A stretch of DNA of 64,000 nt from Actinobacillus seminis (GCF_002263215.1 NZ_NLFK01000006.1:62001-126000); one strand, 5' to 3'. Numbered from the stretch's first letter, positions 17,819 through 27,919 are shown. Notes: generated from the sequence alone by a model not told the origin. Translations and numbers: made by a program.

Positions 17819-19186
17819 ATGACAATAAAACATCTTCATATTTTAGGTATTTGTGGCACATTTATGGGCGGTATTGCGATTATCGCCAAACAAATGGGCT
17901 ACAAAGTGACCGGTTCGGATACTAATGTTTACCCGCCAATGAGTACATTTTTACAAGAGAGCGGTATTGAAATTATTCCCCATTATGAGATTTCCCAATT
18001 GCAACCGACGCCGGATTTGGTTGTGATCGGTAATGCAATGAAGCGTGGAAACCCTTGTGTCGAATATATATTGGAAAATAATCTCCCTTATACCTCAGGT
18101 CCACAATGGCTACATGATCATTTATTGCATGATCGTTGGGTGTTAGCGGTTTCCGGAACCCATGGCAAAACTACCACTACAGGTATGTTAAGCTGGATTT
18201 TAGAGCAAAATGGGCTGGAACCGGGTTTCTTGATTGGCGGTATTGCCGGGAATTTTGGGACATCCGCGCGTTTGGGTAAAAGTTCGTTTTTTGTGATCGA
18301 AGCGGATGAATATGATACCGCATTTTTTGATAAACGTTCAAAATTTGTACATTATAATCCGAAAACATTAATTATCAATAATATCGGTTTTGATCATGCG
18401 GATATTTTTGACGATTTAAAAGCCATTCAACGCCAATTTCATCACATGATCCGTACCATTCCGGCAAGTGGGCGAATTTTGTCCGTTGCCAATGAACAAA
18501 GCGTGAAAGAAACCTTGGAGATGGGCTGCTGGTCGCAATGCCAATATTTGGGGCAGGATCAACAATGGTATGCGGAGCGTTTGACGAACGACAGTTCGTA
18601 TTTTGACGTGTATCATCAGGGTAAAAAAGCAGGTGAAGTACAATGGAATATTGTCGGACAGCATAATATGCACAACGCCTTGATGGCGATTGCCGCGGCG
18701 TATCATGCGGGCGTAGGTATCGAAAATGCTTGTAAAGCCTTATCCGGCTTTGTGAATGCTAAACGTCGTTTGGAGGTGAGAGGGCAGGTGAATGGCGTGA
18801 CGGTGTATGATGATTTTGCTCATCATCCAGCGGAAATTCTCGCGACATTGACCGCACTTCGCGATAAAGTGGGCGGCGGCGTGCGCATTTTGGCAGTATT
18901 GGAGCCACGTTCTAACACTATGAAAATGGGCGTACATAAAGACGAAATCGCTCCGGCGTTAGCGCGCGCGGATCATGTTTTTTTATTACAGCCGGACAGC
19001 ATTCCTTGGGATGTTGTGGAGATTGGTAATCAATGTGTGCAGCCGGCAAGCTGGTCGGGAAATATTGATAAATTAGTCGATATGGTGATCGCTGAAGTGC
19101 GCGAAAGCGATCATATTTTAGTGATGTCAAACGGGAGTTTTGGCGGTATTCATCAAAAATTATTGGATAAATTATCAACAAAGTAA
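17819..19186 (+). CDS. mpl: UDP-MurNAc : murein tripeptide ligase Mpl
   Basis: Murein-recycling ligase that joins recovered L-Ala-gamma-D-Glu-mDAP tripeptide to UDP-N-acetylmuramate. It is a Mur ligase of 455 residues: HILGICGTFMGGIA at the N-terminus (the Mpl form of the Rossmann motif), the ATP loop [13 protein letters not shown] (about 109-121), VTVYDDFAHHPAE and a C-terminal domain with EPRSNTMKMG. It works with AmpG (55587-56855), which imports the muropeptides. Confidence 0.95.
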   Translation: MTIKHLHILGICGTFMGGIAIIAKQMGYKVTGSDTNVYPPMSTFLQESGIEIIPHYEISQLQPTPDLVVIGNAMKRGNPCVEYILENNLPYTSGPQWLHDHLLHDRWVLAVSGTHGKTTTTGMLSWILEQNGLEPGFLIGGIAGNFGTSARLGKSSFFVIEADEYDTAFFDKRSKFVHYNPKTLIINNIGFDHADIFDDLKAIQRQFHHMIRTIPASGRILSVANEQSVKETLEMGCWSQCQYLGQDQQWYAERLTNDSSYFDVYHQGKKAGEVQWNIVGQHNMHNALMAIAAAYHAGVGIENACKALSGFVNAKRRLEVRGQVNGVTVYDDFAHHPAEILATLTALRDKVGGGVRILAVLEPRSNTMKMGVHKDEIAPALARADHVFLLQPDSIPWDVVEIGNQCVQPASWSGNIDKLVDMVIAEVRESDHILVMSNGSFGGIHQKLLDKLSTK

Positions 19187-19213
19187 GAAATTTGACATTA
19201 TCGCAAAATAAAG

Positions 19214-19281
19214 CGTGCTATTTATAATATATACTGTTAGTATGGTGTTGCCTTTGTCATAAAGGCGTCATGGATAGCACG
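19214..19281. promoter_or_regulatory. -10 box and nested hairpin upstream of the cold-shock gene
   Basis: A consensus TATAAT (19223-19228) gives a leader of about 135 bases, typical for cspA-type genes. The region is flanked by CGTGCTA (19214-19220) and TAGCACG (19275-19281), which are complementary, with a 6-bp hairpin GCCTTT/AAAGGC (19250-19266) inside. Only the inner hairpin would lie wholly in the leader transcript. No good -35 box is seen. Confidence 0.4.
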
Positions 19282-19370
19282 AATAATTGACTGGCTAAAT
19301 TAAAAAATTTGTTTTATATCACCATATTTTATAGCGTTATCTCAAGATTTTTATTTATTAGGATTATGTA

Positions 19371-19580
19371 ATGTCACAAAGTAAAGGAACCGTTAAATGG
19401 TTCAACGAAACAAAAGGATTTGGTTTTTTACAAGCGGAAAATGGGGAAGATGTATTTGTTCATTTTTCAGCCATTCAAACCAATGGGTTTCGCACTTTAA
19501 AAGAAGGTCAATCTGTGACTTTCAATATTATTGATGATAAACGTGGTAAAAAAGCGGAAAACGTCGCTGTTTTAGTTTAG
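19371..19580 (+). CDS. Cold-shock domain protein (CspA/CspD family)
   Basis: A 69-residue single cold-shock domain that binds single-stranded RNA and DNA. RNP1 (KGFGFLQ, residues 15-21) and RNP2 (VFVHFS) are present, as is KGTVKWFN at the N-terminus. Its length fits CspA-type chaperones and H. influenzae cspD; which paralogue cannot be told. ATG is preceded by TAGGAT. A long leader and a strong terminator make it a single-gene unit. Confidence 0.92.
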   Translation: MSQSKGTVKWFNETKGFGFLQAENGEDVFVHFSAIQTNGFRTLKEGQSVTFNIIDDKRGKKAENVAVLV

Positions 19581-19601
19581 TCAAATCAAGTGAGTACAAA
19601 G

Positions 19602-19625
19602 ACCATCAGCAATGATGGTTTTTTT
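19602..19625 (+). terminator. Terminator of the cold-shock gene
   Basis: ACCATCA and TGATGGT form a stem with a GCAA loop, followed by seven T residues, 21 bases after the stop. Confidence 0.9.
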
Positions 19626-19667
19626 GTGCTGTAAAAAAGGCATTACAACGGATATATATAAAAAACA

Positions 19668-19699
19668 ACGCAAAAAGTCACCGCCCTTTTGCGTATTTT
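19668..19699. terminator. Second hairpin between the cold-shock gene and tRNA-fMet
   Basis: ACGCAAAA and TTTTGCGT can pair around an 11-base loop (AGTCACCGCCC), followed by ATTTTA. No gene is visible between this and the first terminator, so it is a backup terminator or the end of an unrecognised short RNA. Confidence 0.4.
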
Positions 19700-19708
19700 A
19701 AACGTAAC

Positions 19709-19736
19709 AAAAAGCGGTTTGCTATAAACAAACCGC
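19709..19736 (-). terminator. Terminator of tRNA-fMet
   Basis: On the minus strand GCGGTTTG and CAAACCGC form an 8-bp stem with a 7-base loop followed by TTTTT, a few bases after the tRNA end. Confidence 0.85.
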
Positions 19737-19747
19737 CTTGCGAAATC

Positions 19748-19824
<77 letters not shown>

Positions 19825-20005
19825 TCTGTACCTGCATAATACGCTTTTGAAATTTTTATGCAAGTAAAAATTGGGTGAAATAATGTATTTGGTATAAAAA
19901 CAAACAATATGGATATTTTTTCTTCTATTGCTGTAAATGCGCTATATCTTCAAGTCATTTTTTGATACCTTAGCATTGTTTGTTTATTTTAGTTAGGGCT
20001 TCATT

Positions 20006-21103
20006 ATGTGGTTAAAACCGCTTTCAATAAGAAAAATCGCTGTGATTTTCGGCATATTATTTTTACCGGGATGTTCCTCTACCCAACATACCGGCAATCA
20101 CTCAACACAAGAAACTAACGAAAAATTCGGTGCTCAATATGTAGGAAGAAGTTATCAGCAAGTAAACTTAATGCCGGTATTAGAAGTAGAAAATAAAAGT
20201 GCGGTTAGAAATCAGGGGGATTTTTTAACGCAGTTATCCAATATATATAGCTATTCACAGAGCTTAAGTAAGCGCTTTGCCAATGTGTATAGAAAAATAA
20301 CCGATTGGGTTTTGACAGGTGCAGATATAAATGATTTATCAACATTTGATATTCATCCTCAAATCATGAAGGGGCAAGATGGATACCAAAATGTGTTAAT
20401 GACAGGATATTATTCGCCGGTAATTCATGCGCGGCAGACACAGCAAGGCAAATACAATCAACCGATTTATGCAATGCCGACGCAAAAACGTTTTACGCGT
20501 GCGCAAATTTATGCCGGTGCGTTGAAAGGCAAAGGCTTGGAGTTGGCGTACAGTGATTCTATGATCGATAATTTCTTACTTGGTGTACAAGGCAGCGGTT
20601 ATGTGGATTTTGGTAATGGTGATTTAAATTATTTTGCTTATGCCGGTCAAAACGGTTTTGATTATGTGGCGGTCGGGCGTTTGTTGGTGGAAGATGGTGA
20701 AATTCCAAAAGAAAAAATGTCCATTCAAGCTATCAAAGACTGGGCAAACGCAAATCCATCACGTTTACAAAGTTTATTAGAGCGCAATCCATCATATGTT
20801 TTCTTTAAAAATGATCCGAATGGAAAGGTGCGTGGTTCAGCCGGTGTACCTTTGGTGCCTATGGCGTCCATTGCTGCCGATCGCAGCCTCATTCCTTCCG
20901 GTTCGGTGTTGTTGGTGGAAGTGCCTGAAATTGATAACGAAGGCAATTGGATCGGTAAACATAAATTAAATTTAATGGTCGCACTTGATGTGGGCGGCGC
21001 AGTCAAAGGTCATCATTTTGACTTATATCGCGGTATTGGCGACGAAGCGGGGCATATTGCCGGTTTGTCTAAACATTATGGTAGAGCTTGGTTATTACAA
21101 TAA
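20006..21103 (+). CDS. mltA: Membrane-bound lytic transglycosylase A
   Basis: Outer-membrane lipoprotein that cleaves peptidoglycan to 1,6-anhydro-muropeptides. The signal peptide ends in the lipobox LPGC (Cys 23). The 365-residue protein has the MltA barrel with LMTGYYSPVI near 133 and the 3D domain with VALDVGGAVKGHHFDLYRG near 325-343, which carries the catalytic Asp. Its products would be imported by AmpG and recycled by Mpl, both in this window. tcdA overlaps its stop by one base. Confidence 0.95.
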   Translation: MWLKPLSIRKIAVIFGILFLPGCSSTQHTGNHSTQETNEKFGAQYVGRSYQQVNLMPVLEVENKSAVRNQGDFLTQLSNIYSYSQSLSKRFANVYRKITDWVLTGADINDLSTFDIHPQIMKGQDGYQNVLMTGYYSPVIHARQTQQGKYNQPIYAMPTQKRFTRAQIYAGALKGKGLELAYSDSMIDNFLLGVQGSGYVDFGNGDLNYFAYAGQNGFDYVAVGRLLVEDGEIPKEKMSIQAIKDWANANPSRLQSLLERNPSYVFFKNDPNGKVRGSAGVPLVPMASIAADRSLIPSGSVLLVEVPEIDNEGNWIGKHKLNLMVALDVGGAVKGHHFDLYRGIGDEAGHIAGLSKHYGRAWLLQ

Positions 21104-21879
21104 TGACAGAACGTATTGATAATTATGAACAGCGCTTTGGTGGCATTGGTCGCTTGTATGGTGCTGAAGCATTGGCAATTTTTCGTCAATCGTATATTGC
21201 GGTGATCGGCATTGGAGGCGTTGGTTCTTGGGTGGTGGAAGCTTTGGCGCGTTCAGGTATCGGTAATATTACTATGATTGATATGGATGATATTTGTGTC
21301 ACCAATATTAATCGTCAAATTCATGCTTTATCCGGCAATGTGGGGTTGCTTAAAACGGAAGTGATGAAAGAGCGGGTGCGCTTGATTAATCCGGAATGTG
21401 CGGTCGAAATTATTGATGATTTTATTGCACCGGATAATTTGGAGGATTATCTTGATCGTGGTTATGATTATGTGATTGATGCTATTGATAGTGTGAAAAC
21501 CAAGGCTGCGTTGATTGCTTATTGTAAGCGCCACAAAATCCCGGTGATTACCATTGGCGGCGCGGGCGGGCAAACGGATCCGACGCAAATTCAAATTGCT
21601 GATTTAAGTAAAACCATTCAAGATCCGTTGGCGGCAAAAGTGCGGTCATTTTTACGCAAGGAATATGGTTTTACACAAAATACTAAGCGGAAATTTGGCG
21701 TGGATTGTGTTTTTTCCACCCAACCTTTGATTTTTCCACAAATGGGGGAGCATTGTGAGGTATCGGCAAGCATGAATTGCGCTAACGGGTTTGGTGCGGC
21801 AACGATGATTACGGCTACCTTTGGTTTTTTTGCAGTGTCGAGAGTGATTGACAAATTGCTGCGTAAAAACGCGCAGTAA
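21103..21879 (+). CDS. tcdA: tRNA threonylcarbamoyladenosine dehydratase TcdA
   Basis: E1-like enzyme (formerly YgdL/CsdL) that closes t6A37 of tRNA to the cyclic ct6A form using ATP. The nucleotide-binding motif GIGGVGSWVVEALARSGIG is at residues 32-50, and Arg/Asp contacts (NINRQ, DAID) follow. FGVDCVFST holds the conserved Cys. ATG 21103 overlaps the mltA stop (TAATG), giving 258 residues; an upstream TTG at 21088 lies inside mltA. An uptake signal begins at its last stop base. Confidence 0.93.
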   Translation: MTERIDNYEQRFGGIGRLYGAEALAIFRQSYIAVIGIGGVGSWVVEALARSGIGNITMIDMDDICVTNINRQIHALSGNVGLLKTEVMKERVRLINPECAVEIIDDFIAPDNLEDYLDRGYDYVIDAIDSVKTKAALIAYCKRHKIPVITIGGAGGQTDPTQIQIADLSKTIQDPLAAKVRSFLRKEYGFTQNTKRKFGVDCVFSTQPLIFPQMGEHCEVSASMNCANGFGAATMITATFGFFAVSRVIDKLLRKNAQ

Positions 21880-21914
21880 AGTGCGGTCAATTTTGGGAAA
21901 GTTTTCGCGGTGGC

Positions 21915-21983
21915 TTAAATACAGCCACCGCAGCTGCCACAGCGCCAATCGTCTTGGTTTACTGCTTGGTAAAAATAGCGCAT
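21915..21983 (-). CDS. Possible 22-residue cysteine-rich peptide
   Basis: A short frame on the minus strand between tcdA and hisIE: ATG at 21983 with AAGAAGA upstream, an in-frame stop just before it, and 22 codons ending in CGSCGGC-Ile. Three Cys in a CxxCxxC array near the end could bind metal. The stop is followed by the pairing segment GCGGTGGCT/AGCCACCGC, which also overlaps the gene's end. I do not recognise the peptide; it could be a chance frame. Confidence 0.35.
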   Translation of the reverse strand: MRYFYQAVNQDDWRCGSCGGCI

Positions 21984-22024
21984 ATATTCTTCTTAGAATA
22001 AGATGCCATACCTAATTTTAGTCA

Positions 22025-22666
22025 TTATTTATTTGAACCCTCAGGATGTAATCCAATGCCTTGATGACGCGCTTTAAGTTTTTCCATTACGTCGTGCCAC
22101 GCCAGATTTTCATTGTGTAATAACACAGTTAAATGATAGACCAAATCTGCCGCTTCGCTGATGATTTCCTCTTGATCTTTCGCCATTGCGGCAAGGGCGG
22201 TTTCCACCCCTTCCTCGCCGACTTTTTGCGCGATTTTCTTCGTACCTTTAGCGTAAAGTTTAGCGGTATAAGAACTTTCAGGATCGGCATTTTTACGTTC
22301 AGCTACAACTTGTTCCAACTTAGCAAACCACGTCCATTCGCCTTCGGATTGAGTTTCAAACTGATGAAAACAGCTTTCTTTTCCCGTGTGGCAAGTTGGA
22401 CCGATTGGATTTACTAAAATTAATAACGTATCGTTATCGCAATCCAAACTCATATCTACCACATTCAAAAAATTGCCTGAAGTTTCGCCTTTTGTCCATA
22501 AACGCTGTTTGGTACGAGAGAAAAAAGCTACTTTTTTCTCCGCAATGGTTTTGGCGAGAGCCTCTTGATTCATATAACCCAACATCAGTACTTCACAGGT
22601 TTGAACGTGTTGAACGATAACGGGTAATAAACCATCTACTTTTTCCCAATTTATTGTGTTTTGCAT
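22025..22666 (-). CDS. hisIE: Bifunctional phosphoribosyl-AMP cyclohydrolase / phosphoribosyl-ATP pyrophosphatase
   Basis: Catalyses steps 2 and 3 of histidine synthesis. The HisI domain (about 1-110) has the metal-binding [12 protein letters not shown] and CHTGKESCF motifs; the HisE domain (about 115-213) has [21 protein letters not shown] 22666 ([10 protein letters not shown]), with TAGGAAA upstream, gives 213 residues; a GTG at 22690 would start inside an uptake signal. It is the last gene of this his cluster, separated from hisF by a palindromic element. Confidence 0.95.
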   Translation of the reverse strand: MQNTINWEKVDGLLPVIVQHVQTCEVLMLGYMNQEALAKTIAEKKVAFFSRTKQRLWTKGETSGNFLNVVDMSLDCDNDTLLILVNPIGPTCHTGKESCFHQFETQSEGEWTWFAKLEQVVAERKNADPESSYTAKLYAKGTKKIAQKVGEEGVETALAAMAKDQEEIISEAADLVYHLTVLLHNENLAWHDVMEKLKARHQGIGLHPEGSNK

Positions 22667-22683
22667 ATTTTTCCTAAAATTTA

Positions 22684-22692
22684 ACCGCACTT
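22684..22692 (-). repeat. DNA uptake signal upstream of hisIE
   Basis: ACCGCACTT about 20 bases before the hisIE start, on the boundary of the palindromic element. Confidence 0.8.
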
Positions 22693-22706
22693 ATAACGAA
22701 ATGTAT

Positions 22707-22783
22707 GTAGGGTATGAGGAACATGATTCGTGTCCGTAAACTGCACTCCGTCTTTACAACGGACGCCGGCATGGCTTCCCTAC
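22707..22783. repeat. Imperfect palindromic element between hisF and hisIE
   Basis: A 77-bp stretch bounded by GTAGGG and CCCTAC. Inside, GTCCGTAAA and TTTACAACGGAC form a second pairing around CTGCACTCCGTC. It is more GC-rich than its surroundings and starts three bases after the hisF stop. It looks like a dispersed REP- or MITE-like unit, but no second copy is seen in this window. Confidence 0.45.
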
Positions 22784-22786
22784 TGA

Positions 22787-24303
<1,517 letters not shown>

Positions 24304-24345
24304 TTATTTTTCCTCCGGCCCGTTTGTGGGGAAGGGGAAGCGTTA

Positions 24346-25002
24346 TTAAATCCGTCTCAACTGCGTCCACAACGCTCGCTTGAACGCCTCCGCCAATACA
24401 TCACACGCCAGTGTGTTTTCCAAATCTTCACGCATAGTTTTCGTTGGTTTTTGTACCGCCAATTGGTTTAGGTACGCAATGTTCAATTGCGGATAAGGGC
24501 GTTGTAGGAGATGAATCGTATCGCCTTTTTTGCAAGTACCTGTTTGAATGATACGCACATACCAACCGGTTAAACCTTGCTCGCGTACGATTTTTTGCGT
24601 GTTCGCACAGTCGGCATTTAACGACAAACGCTCGCAGGGCTTACGCGGTTGCGACACTTCAAAAATCACATCACCAATTCGATAGTGATCACCTACGCAA
24701 ACATTAGTTTCATCCAATTCCGATACCACAAAATTTTCACCATAAATCGCTGTATTGCGCCAATCAAAATTCTTGTCGATAAGTGCGGTCAGTTTTTCGA
24801 ACGTTTTATCCGCCATAAAAAACAGTGCCTTATCCACGCCACCGTGATGTGCTTTTAAGGCAACCTCATTACCTTCTGCGCCTAATTCATGAACAACCAT
24901 TTTGTCCACAGGTCGTTTACGAATCGCTGTTTCTAGAATTGTACCGTCTGCAAAGATAACATTTTCCACTAAACCGATTTTAAGGGCTAATACTTCAGCC
25001 AT
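24346..25002 (-). CDS. MOSC-domain protein, YiiM type
   Basis: A 218-residue protein related to YiiM, a molybdenum-cofactor enzyme that reduces N-hydroxylated compounds such as 6-hydroxylaminopurine. The family hallmarks are AHHGGVDKAL (about 51-60), YGENFVV and SQPRKPCERL with the Cys expected to ligate the cofactor, then GLTGWYVRI. It lies inside the his cluster, starting on the last base region of hisH (one-base overlap with its stop) and 54 bases before hisA. It has no known role in histidine synthesis. An uptake signal is inside at about 24783. Confidence 0.85.
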   Translation of the reverse strand: MAEVLALKIGLVENVIFADGTILETAIRKRPVDKMVVHELGAEGNEVALKAHHGGVDKALFFMADKTFEKLTALIDKNFDWRNTAIYGENFVVSELDETNVCVGDHYRIGDVIFEVSQPRKPCERLSLNADCANTQKIVREQGLTGWYVRIIQTGTCKKGDTIHLLQRPYPQLNIAYLNQLAVQKPTKTMREDLENTLACDVLAEAFKRALWTQLRRI

Positions 25003-25595
25003 TAGATATTCTCCACAAAATTCCTCAACAACAACGATCCATTTTTGCCCGAACGCTCAGGGTGAAACTGTACGCCGTAGAAGTTTTTACTCGCAATCGC
25101 TGCCGAAAAATCCACACCATATTGGCTTACTGCAATGGTATTTTTATTCGGTAACATGGCATAACTATGTACAAAATAGAAATGGCTATTCTGCTCAATG
25201 CCGGCAAATAAGGGGTGATCCTGTTCGTAACGCACACGGTTCCAGCCCATATGCGGCAGTGGCAAGCCCGTATTTGGAATCAACTCGGTTTTACCGCTCA
25301 TTAGACGTAAGGTATCTACATTGCCCTCAGTGGAAAAATCCGTCATTAATTGCATCCCCAAACAAATACCAAGCATTGGTTGGGCGACATTTTGGATAGT
25401 GTCAATAAGTTTGCGATCTTGTAAGATTTTCATCGCCGCAACCGCTGTGCCTACGCCGGGTAACAGCAATTTATCCGCTGATTTAATCTTTGTAATTTCA
25501 TGACTGATTTCCGCTTGAATATTCAGACGGTCGAATGCAAATTTTACAGATGACAGGTTTGCACAGCCTGTATCAATGATTACTAGGTTGGTCAT
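25002..25595 (-). CDS. hisH: Imidazole glycerol phosphate synthase, glutaminase subunit HisH
   Basis: Class I glutamine amidotransferase of 197 residues that feeds ammonia to HisF. The catalytic triad is visible: Cys in GICLGMQLM (about 77), His and Glu in VQFHPERSG (about 177-179). ATG 25595 has AGGA that overlaps the stop of the unknown gene before it, seven bases apart, implying coupled translation. hisG, hisD, hisC and hisB are not present upstream. Confidence 0.96.
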   Translation of the reverse strand: MTNLVIIDTGCANLSSVKFAFDRLNIQAEISHEITKIKSADKLLLPGVGTAVAAMKILQDRKLIDTIQNVAQPMLGICLGMQLMTDFSTEGNVDTLRLMSGKTELIPNTGLPLPHMGWNRVRYEQDHPLFAGIEQNSHFYFVHSYAMLPNKNTIAVSQYGVDFSAAIASKNFYGVQFHPERSGKNGSLLLRNFVENI

Positions 25596-25602
25596 TTTTA
25601 TC

Positions 25603-26444
25603 CTATTTTAATAATTCTATAATAGCGAGAATAATTCCTATAATAACAAAAGCTAAATTCCATTTTTCTTGTTTGTTCTTGGCTTGCTTTTCCAACGCCC
25701 TTTTTTTATTTTCTGAATCTAAATTTAAAATATAATGAACCATGGATAACTGTTCTAGAAGTTCCTTAGAGGAAATATTAACTTCTAGAGCTTTATCAAT
25801 ACAACGCCAAGCTTCTGTTAAACCGGTATTTTTACTTAGAACAGGTTGATAAAAGAAAAATACAGAATTAAATTTTGCTGCTTCAATATAGAGATCATTT
25901 AAATCAGAAATATTACAATCATTACAATTTACTTTTTCTGCCAATTTATTTGTTATAAATTCAATTGCACCTAAATAAGCATATGCCAAAGCTTGTAAAA
26001 TTATATGACGTTTAAAATGATCCTGTAAAAAAAAAAAAAAAAATTGAGAAAAAATGCTATTCCTTTGGCATCAATATAACTATAGTGAGATGAGTATTCT
26101 AAAAATTTTTCAAGTTTTATTGATTTATTATCTCGTATAGATAAAGATAGGTGTTCCGAATGTTCTGAATTAAAGCCATTATACTTATCAATAATCACAC
26201 TTAGTGTAGATAATTCAACTTCCTTAAGATCTAAATTTTCACTTACTAAAAAGGATTGTTCGTAAATTTTACCAACAAAAAACTTAAGCCGCCAATCACC
26301 ATTATCATCTACTTTAAATTGGCTGTTTTTTAACAAAACACTTTTTAAGAATCTTATTTTTCCACTAATTTCTAAATTATTTAAACTATCAACCAAAGGA
26401 TTATTATCTATCTTATACAATGTTAAAATTCTATGTGACATCAT
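25603..26444 (-). pseudogene. Unknown protein gene broken at a 17-base homopolymer
   Basis: Two open frames on the minus strand are one gene. The first runs from ATG 26444 (MMSHRILTLYKID, with AGGTGG upstream) to a stop just after the tract; the second continues as LQDHFKRHIILQALAYAY and ends at 25603. They meet at 17 T (coding strand; A at 26027-26043). Eighteen or fifteen would read through and give about 280 residues (280 with 18). The protein is rich in Lys, Asn and Ile, has a CNDC pair in the middle and one C-terminal helix (NLAFVIIGIILAIIELL). No family is recognised. Its stop overlaps the ribosome site of hisH. The AT content is higher than in neighbouring genes, which suggests transfer. 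Confidence 0.65.
26027..26043. repeat. 17-base poly-A/T tract inside a coding region
   Basis: Seventeen consecutive A residues on the plus strand encode a Phe run in the minus-strand gene. Tracts of this length slip readily during replication; the present length puts the gene out of frame. Confidence 0.85.
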
Positions 26445-26473
26445 ATTATCCACCTAAAAATTTAATAAACTCA

Positions 26474-26482
26474 ACCGCACTT
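26474..26482 (-). repeat. DNA uptake signal before phoH
   Basis: ACCGCACTT in the 203-base divergent region between the unknown gene and phoH. The rest is AT-rich and probably holds both promoters; TTGTTA near 26603 is a possible -35 box for phoH. Confidence 0.8.
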
Positions 26483-26647
26483 TTATCGGTTTGTCTTTAA
26501 TGTACAATATTTTTCTATGTATTGCTAACAGTAGATCGGCTTTTTTATTGAAAAAAATTTCATTTGCTTAGGCAAAAGGATATTAGTCGCCACGGGAAAA
26601 ATTTGTTACACTAAATTATTATTTATCAACCCTGTAAGGATTGTCCT

Positions 26648-27727
26648 TTGACTCACGATTTGACTGAAACATTTACCCTTGAACCGCAAGATAATGCGCG
26701 TTTACAAGCCTTGTGCGGCACTTTTGATGAAAATATCCAATTGATTGAAAAAGCATTTAATTTGTTGATTTCAAGACGAAATTTTACCTTTACGATCCAA
26801 TCTCAAGAGGACGAGGCGAAACCGCATCATGCGCAATTATTGCAAAGTGCGGTCAAATTAATTCAAGTTTTGTATATGGAAACTGCCGTGGTGTGGGGCA
26901 AGGTGAAAGAATTGGATTTGGAAGATGTCCACATGGCGATTCAAGAAAGCCGAATGTTGTTGCAGGCGCATAACGAACGGGAAGAAAGCCGCGTTTATAG
27001 TGCCACGATTAAAACCAAGCGTGGTTTAATTAAGCCGCGCGGTAAAAATCAAATTGAATATTTGCACAATATTTTGACTCATGATATTAGCTTTGGAATT
27101 GGTCCGGCGGGAACCGGGAAAACCTTTTTAGCAGTTGCAGCAGCGGTTGAAGCGTTGGAAAAACAAGAAATTCGTCGTGTGTTGTTGACTCGTCCAGCGG
27201 TAGAGGCTGGGGAGAAATTGGGTTTTTTACCGGGCGATTTAGGGCAGAAAATTGAGCCTTATTTGCGTCCATTATATGATGCTTTGTTTGAAATGCTTGG
27301 TTTTGAAAAAGTACAAAAATTGATGGAGCGTAATGTCATTGAAATTGCGCCTTTGGCATATATGCGCGGACGGACGTTAAACGACAGTTTTATTATCTTG
27401 GATGAAAGTCAAAATACCACGGTAGAACAAATGAAAATGTTTCTTACCCGTATTGGTTTTAATTCCAAAGCAGTGATCACAGGCGATGTGACGCAAATTG
27501 ATTTGCCTCGTAGCCAAAAATCCGGTTTGCGCCATGCGATGGAAGTGTTAGGAAATGTGCCGGAATTGAGCTTTAACTATTTTGATAGTCAAGATATTGT
27601 GCGCCATCCGGTGGTGGCGAAGGTTGTCCAAGCCTATGAACGTTGGGAGGCGGAAGATGAAATTCGCAAACAAAAACTAGCGGAAAAAAACGATTGGAAA
27701 AAGAAGAATAGTAAAAAGCATAATTAA
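26648..27727 (+). CDS. ybeZ: PhoH-like ATPase (YbeZ)
   Basis: Cytoplasmic P-loop protein of the PhoH family, functionally tied to the RNase YbeY and ribosome maturation. Walker A is GPAGTGKTFLA (about 156-166), Walker B FIILDESQN. The 359-residue length is normal. The best start is a TTG at 26648 with TAAGGA upstream; no ATG is nearby in frame. In most relatives ybeY follows directly, but here a 900-base insertion of three small genes separates them. An uptake signal lies inside near 26846. Confidence 0.9.
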   Translation: MTHDLTETFTLEPQDNARLQALCGTFDENIQLIEKAFNLLISRRNFTFTIQSQEDEAKPHHAQLLQSAVKLIQVLYMETAVVWGKVKELDLEDVHMAIQESRMLLQAHNEREESRVYSATIKTKRGLIKPRGKNQIEYLHNILTHDISFGIGPAGTGKTFLAVAAAVEALEKQEIRRVLLTRPAVEAGEKLGFLPGDLGQKIEPYLRPLYDALFEMLGFEKVQKLMERNVIEIAPLAYMRGRTLNDSFIILDESQNTTVEQMKMFLTRIGFNSKAVITGDVTQIDLPRSQKSGLRHAMEVLGNVPELSFNYFDSQDIVRHPVVAKVVQAYERWEAEDEIRKQKLAEKNDWKKKNSKKHN

Positions 27728-27762
27728 ATGAACCGAATAATTGGCTTATTCGGCTCATTTTC
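27727..27762. terminator. Bidirectional terminator after phoH-like gene
   Basis: AATGAACCGAATA and TATTCGGCTCATT form a long stem with one mismatch, followed by TTCTT on the plus strand. It also ends the convergent small gene. Confidence 0.75.
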
Positions 27763-27906
27763 TTATCGTTTGTTTGCAGCTCTATCACCACAACGCGAAC
27801 CATCTTTTGCTCGTTGCCAGTCATAATCACATTGACCGGCTTGTGCTAAAGAACTAATAGTACCTAATACAAATACAGCAAGTAAAAATGTAGCAATTTT
27901 TTTCAT
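27763..27906 (-). CDS. Small secreted protein, unknown function
   Basis: A 47-residue protein with a signal peptide (MKKIATFLLAVFVLG..., cleavage after AQA, about residue 23). The mature part of about 24 residues has two Cys (CDYD, RCGDRAA) and ends in RAANKR. ATG 27906 has AAGGAAA upstream; a longer open frame upstream overlaps the neighbouring gene and is not credible. Similar short RCGDRAA proteins occur in Pasteurellaceae; their role is unknown. Likely co-expressed with the next gene (14-base gap). Confidence 0.7.
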   Translation of the reverse strand: MKKIATFLLAVFVLGTISSLAQAGQCDYDWQRAKDGSRCGDRAANKR

Positions 27907-27919
27907 TTGATTTCCTTTT

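Noticed and set aside
21909-21932. GCGGTGGCT / AGCCACCGC hairpin as a plain tcdA terminator
   Set aside because: It has no T tract on the tcdA side; kept only as context for the possible micropeptide.
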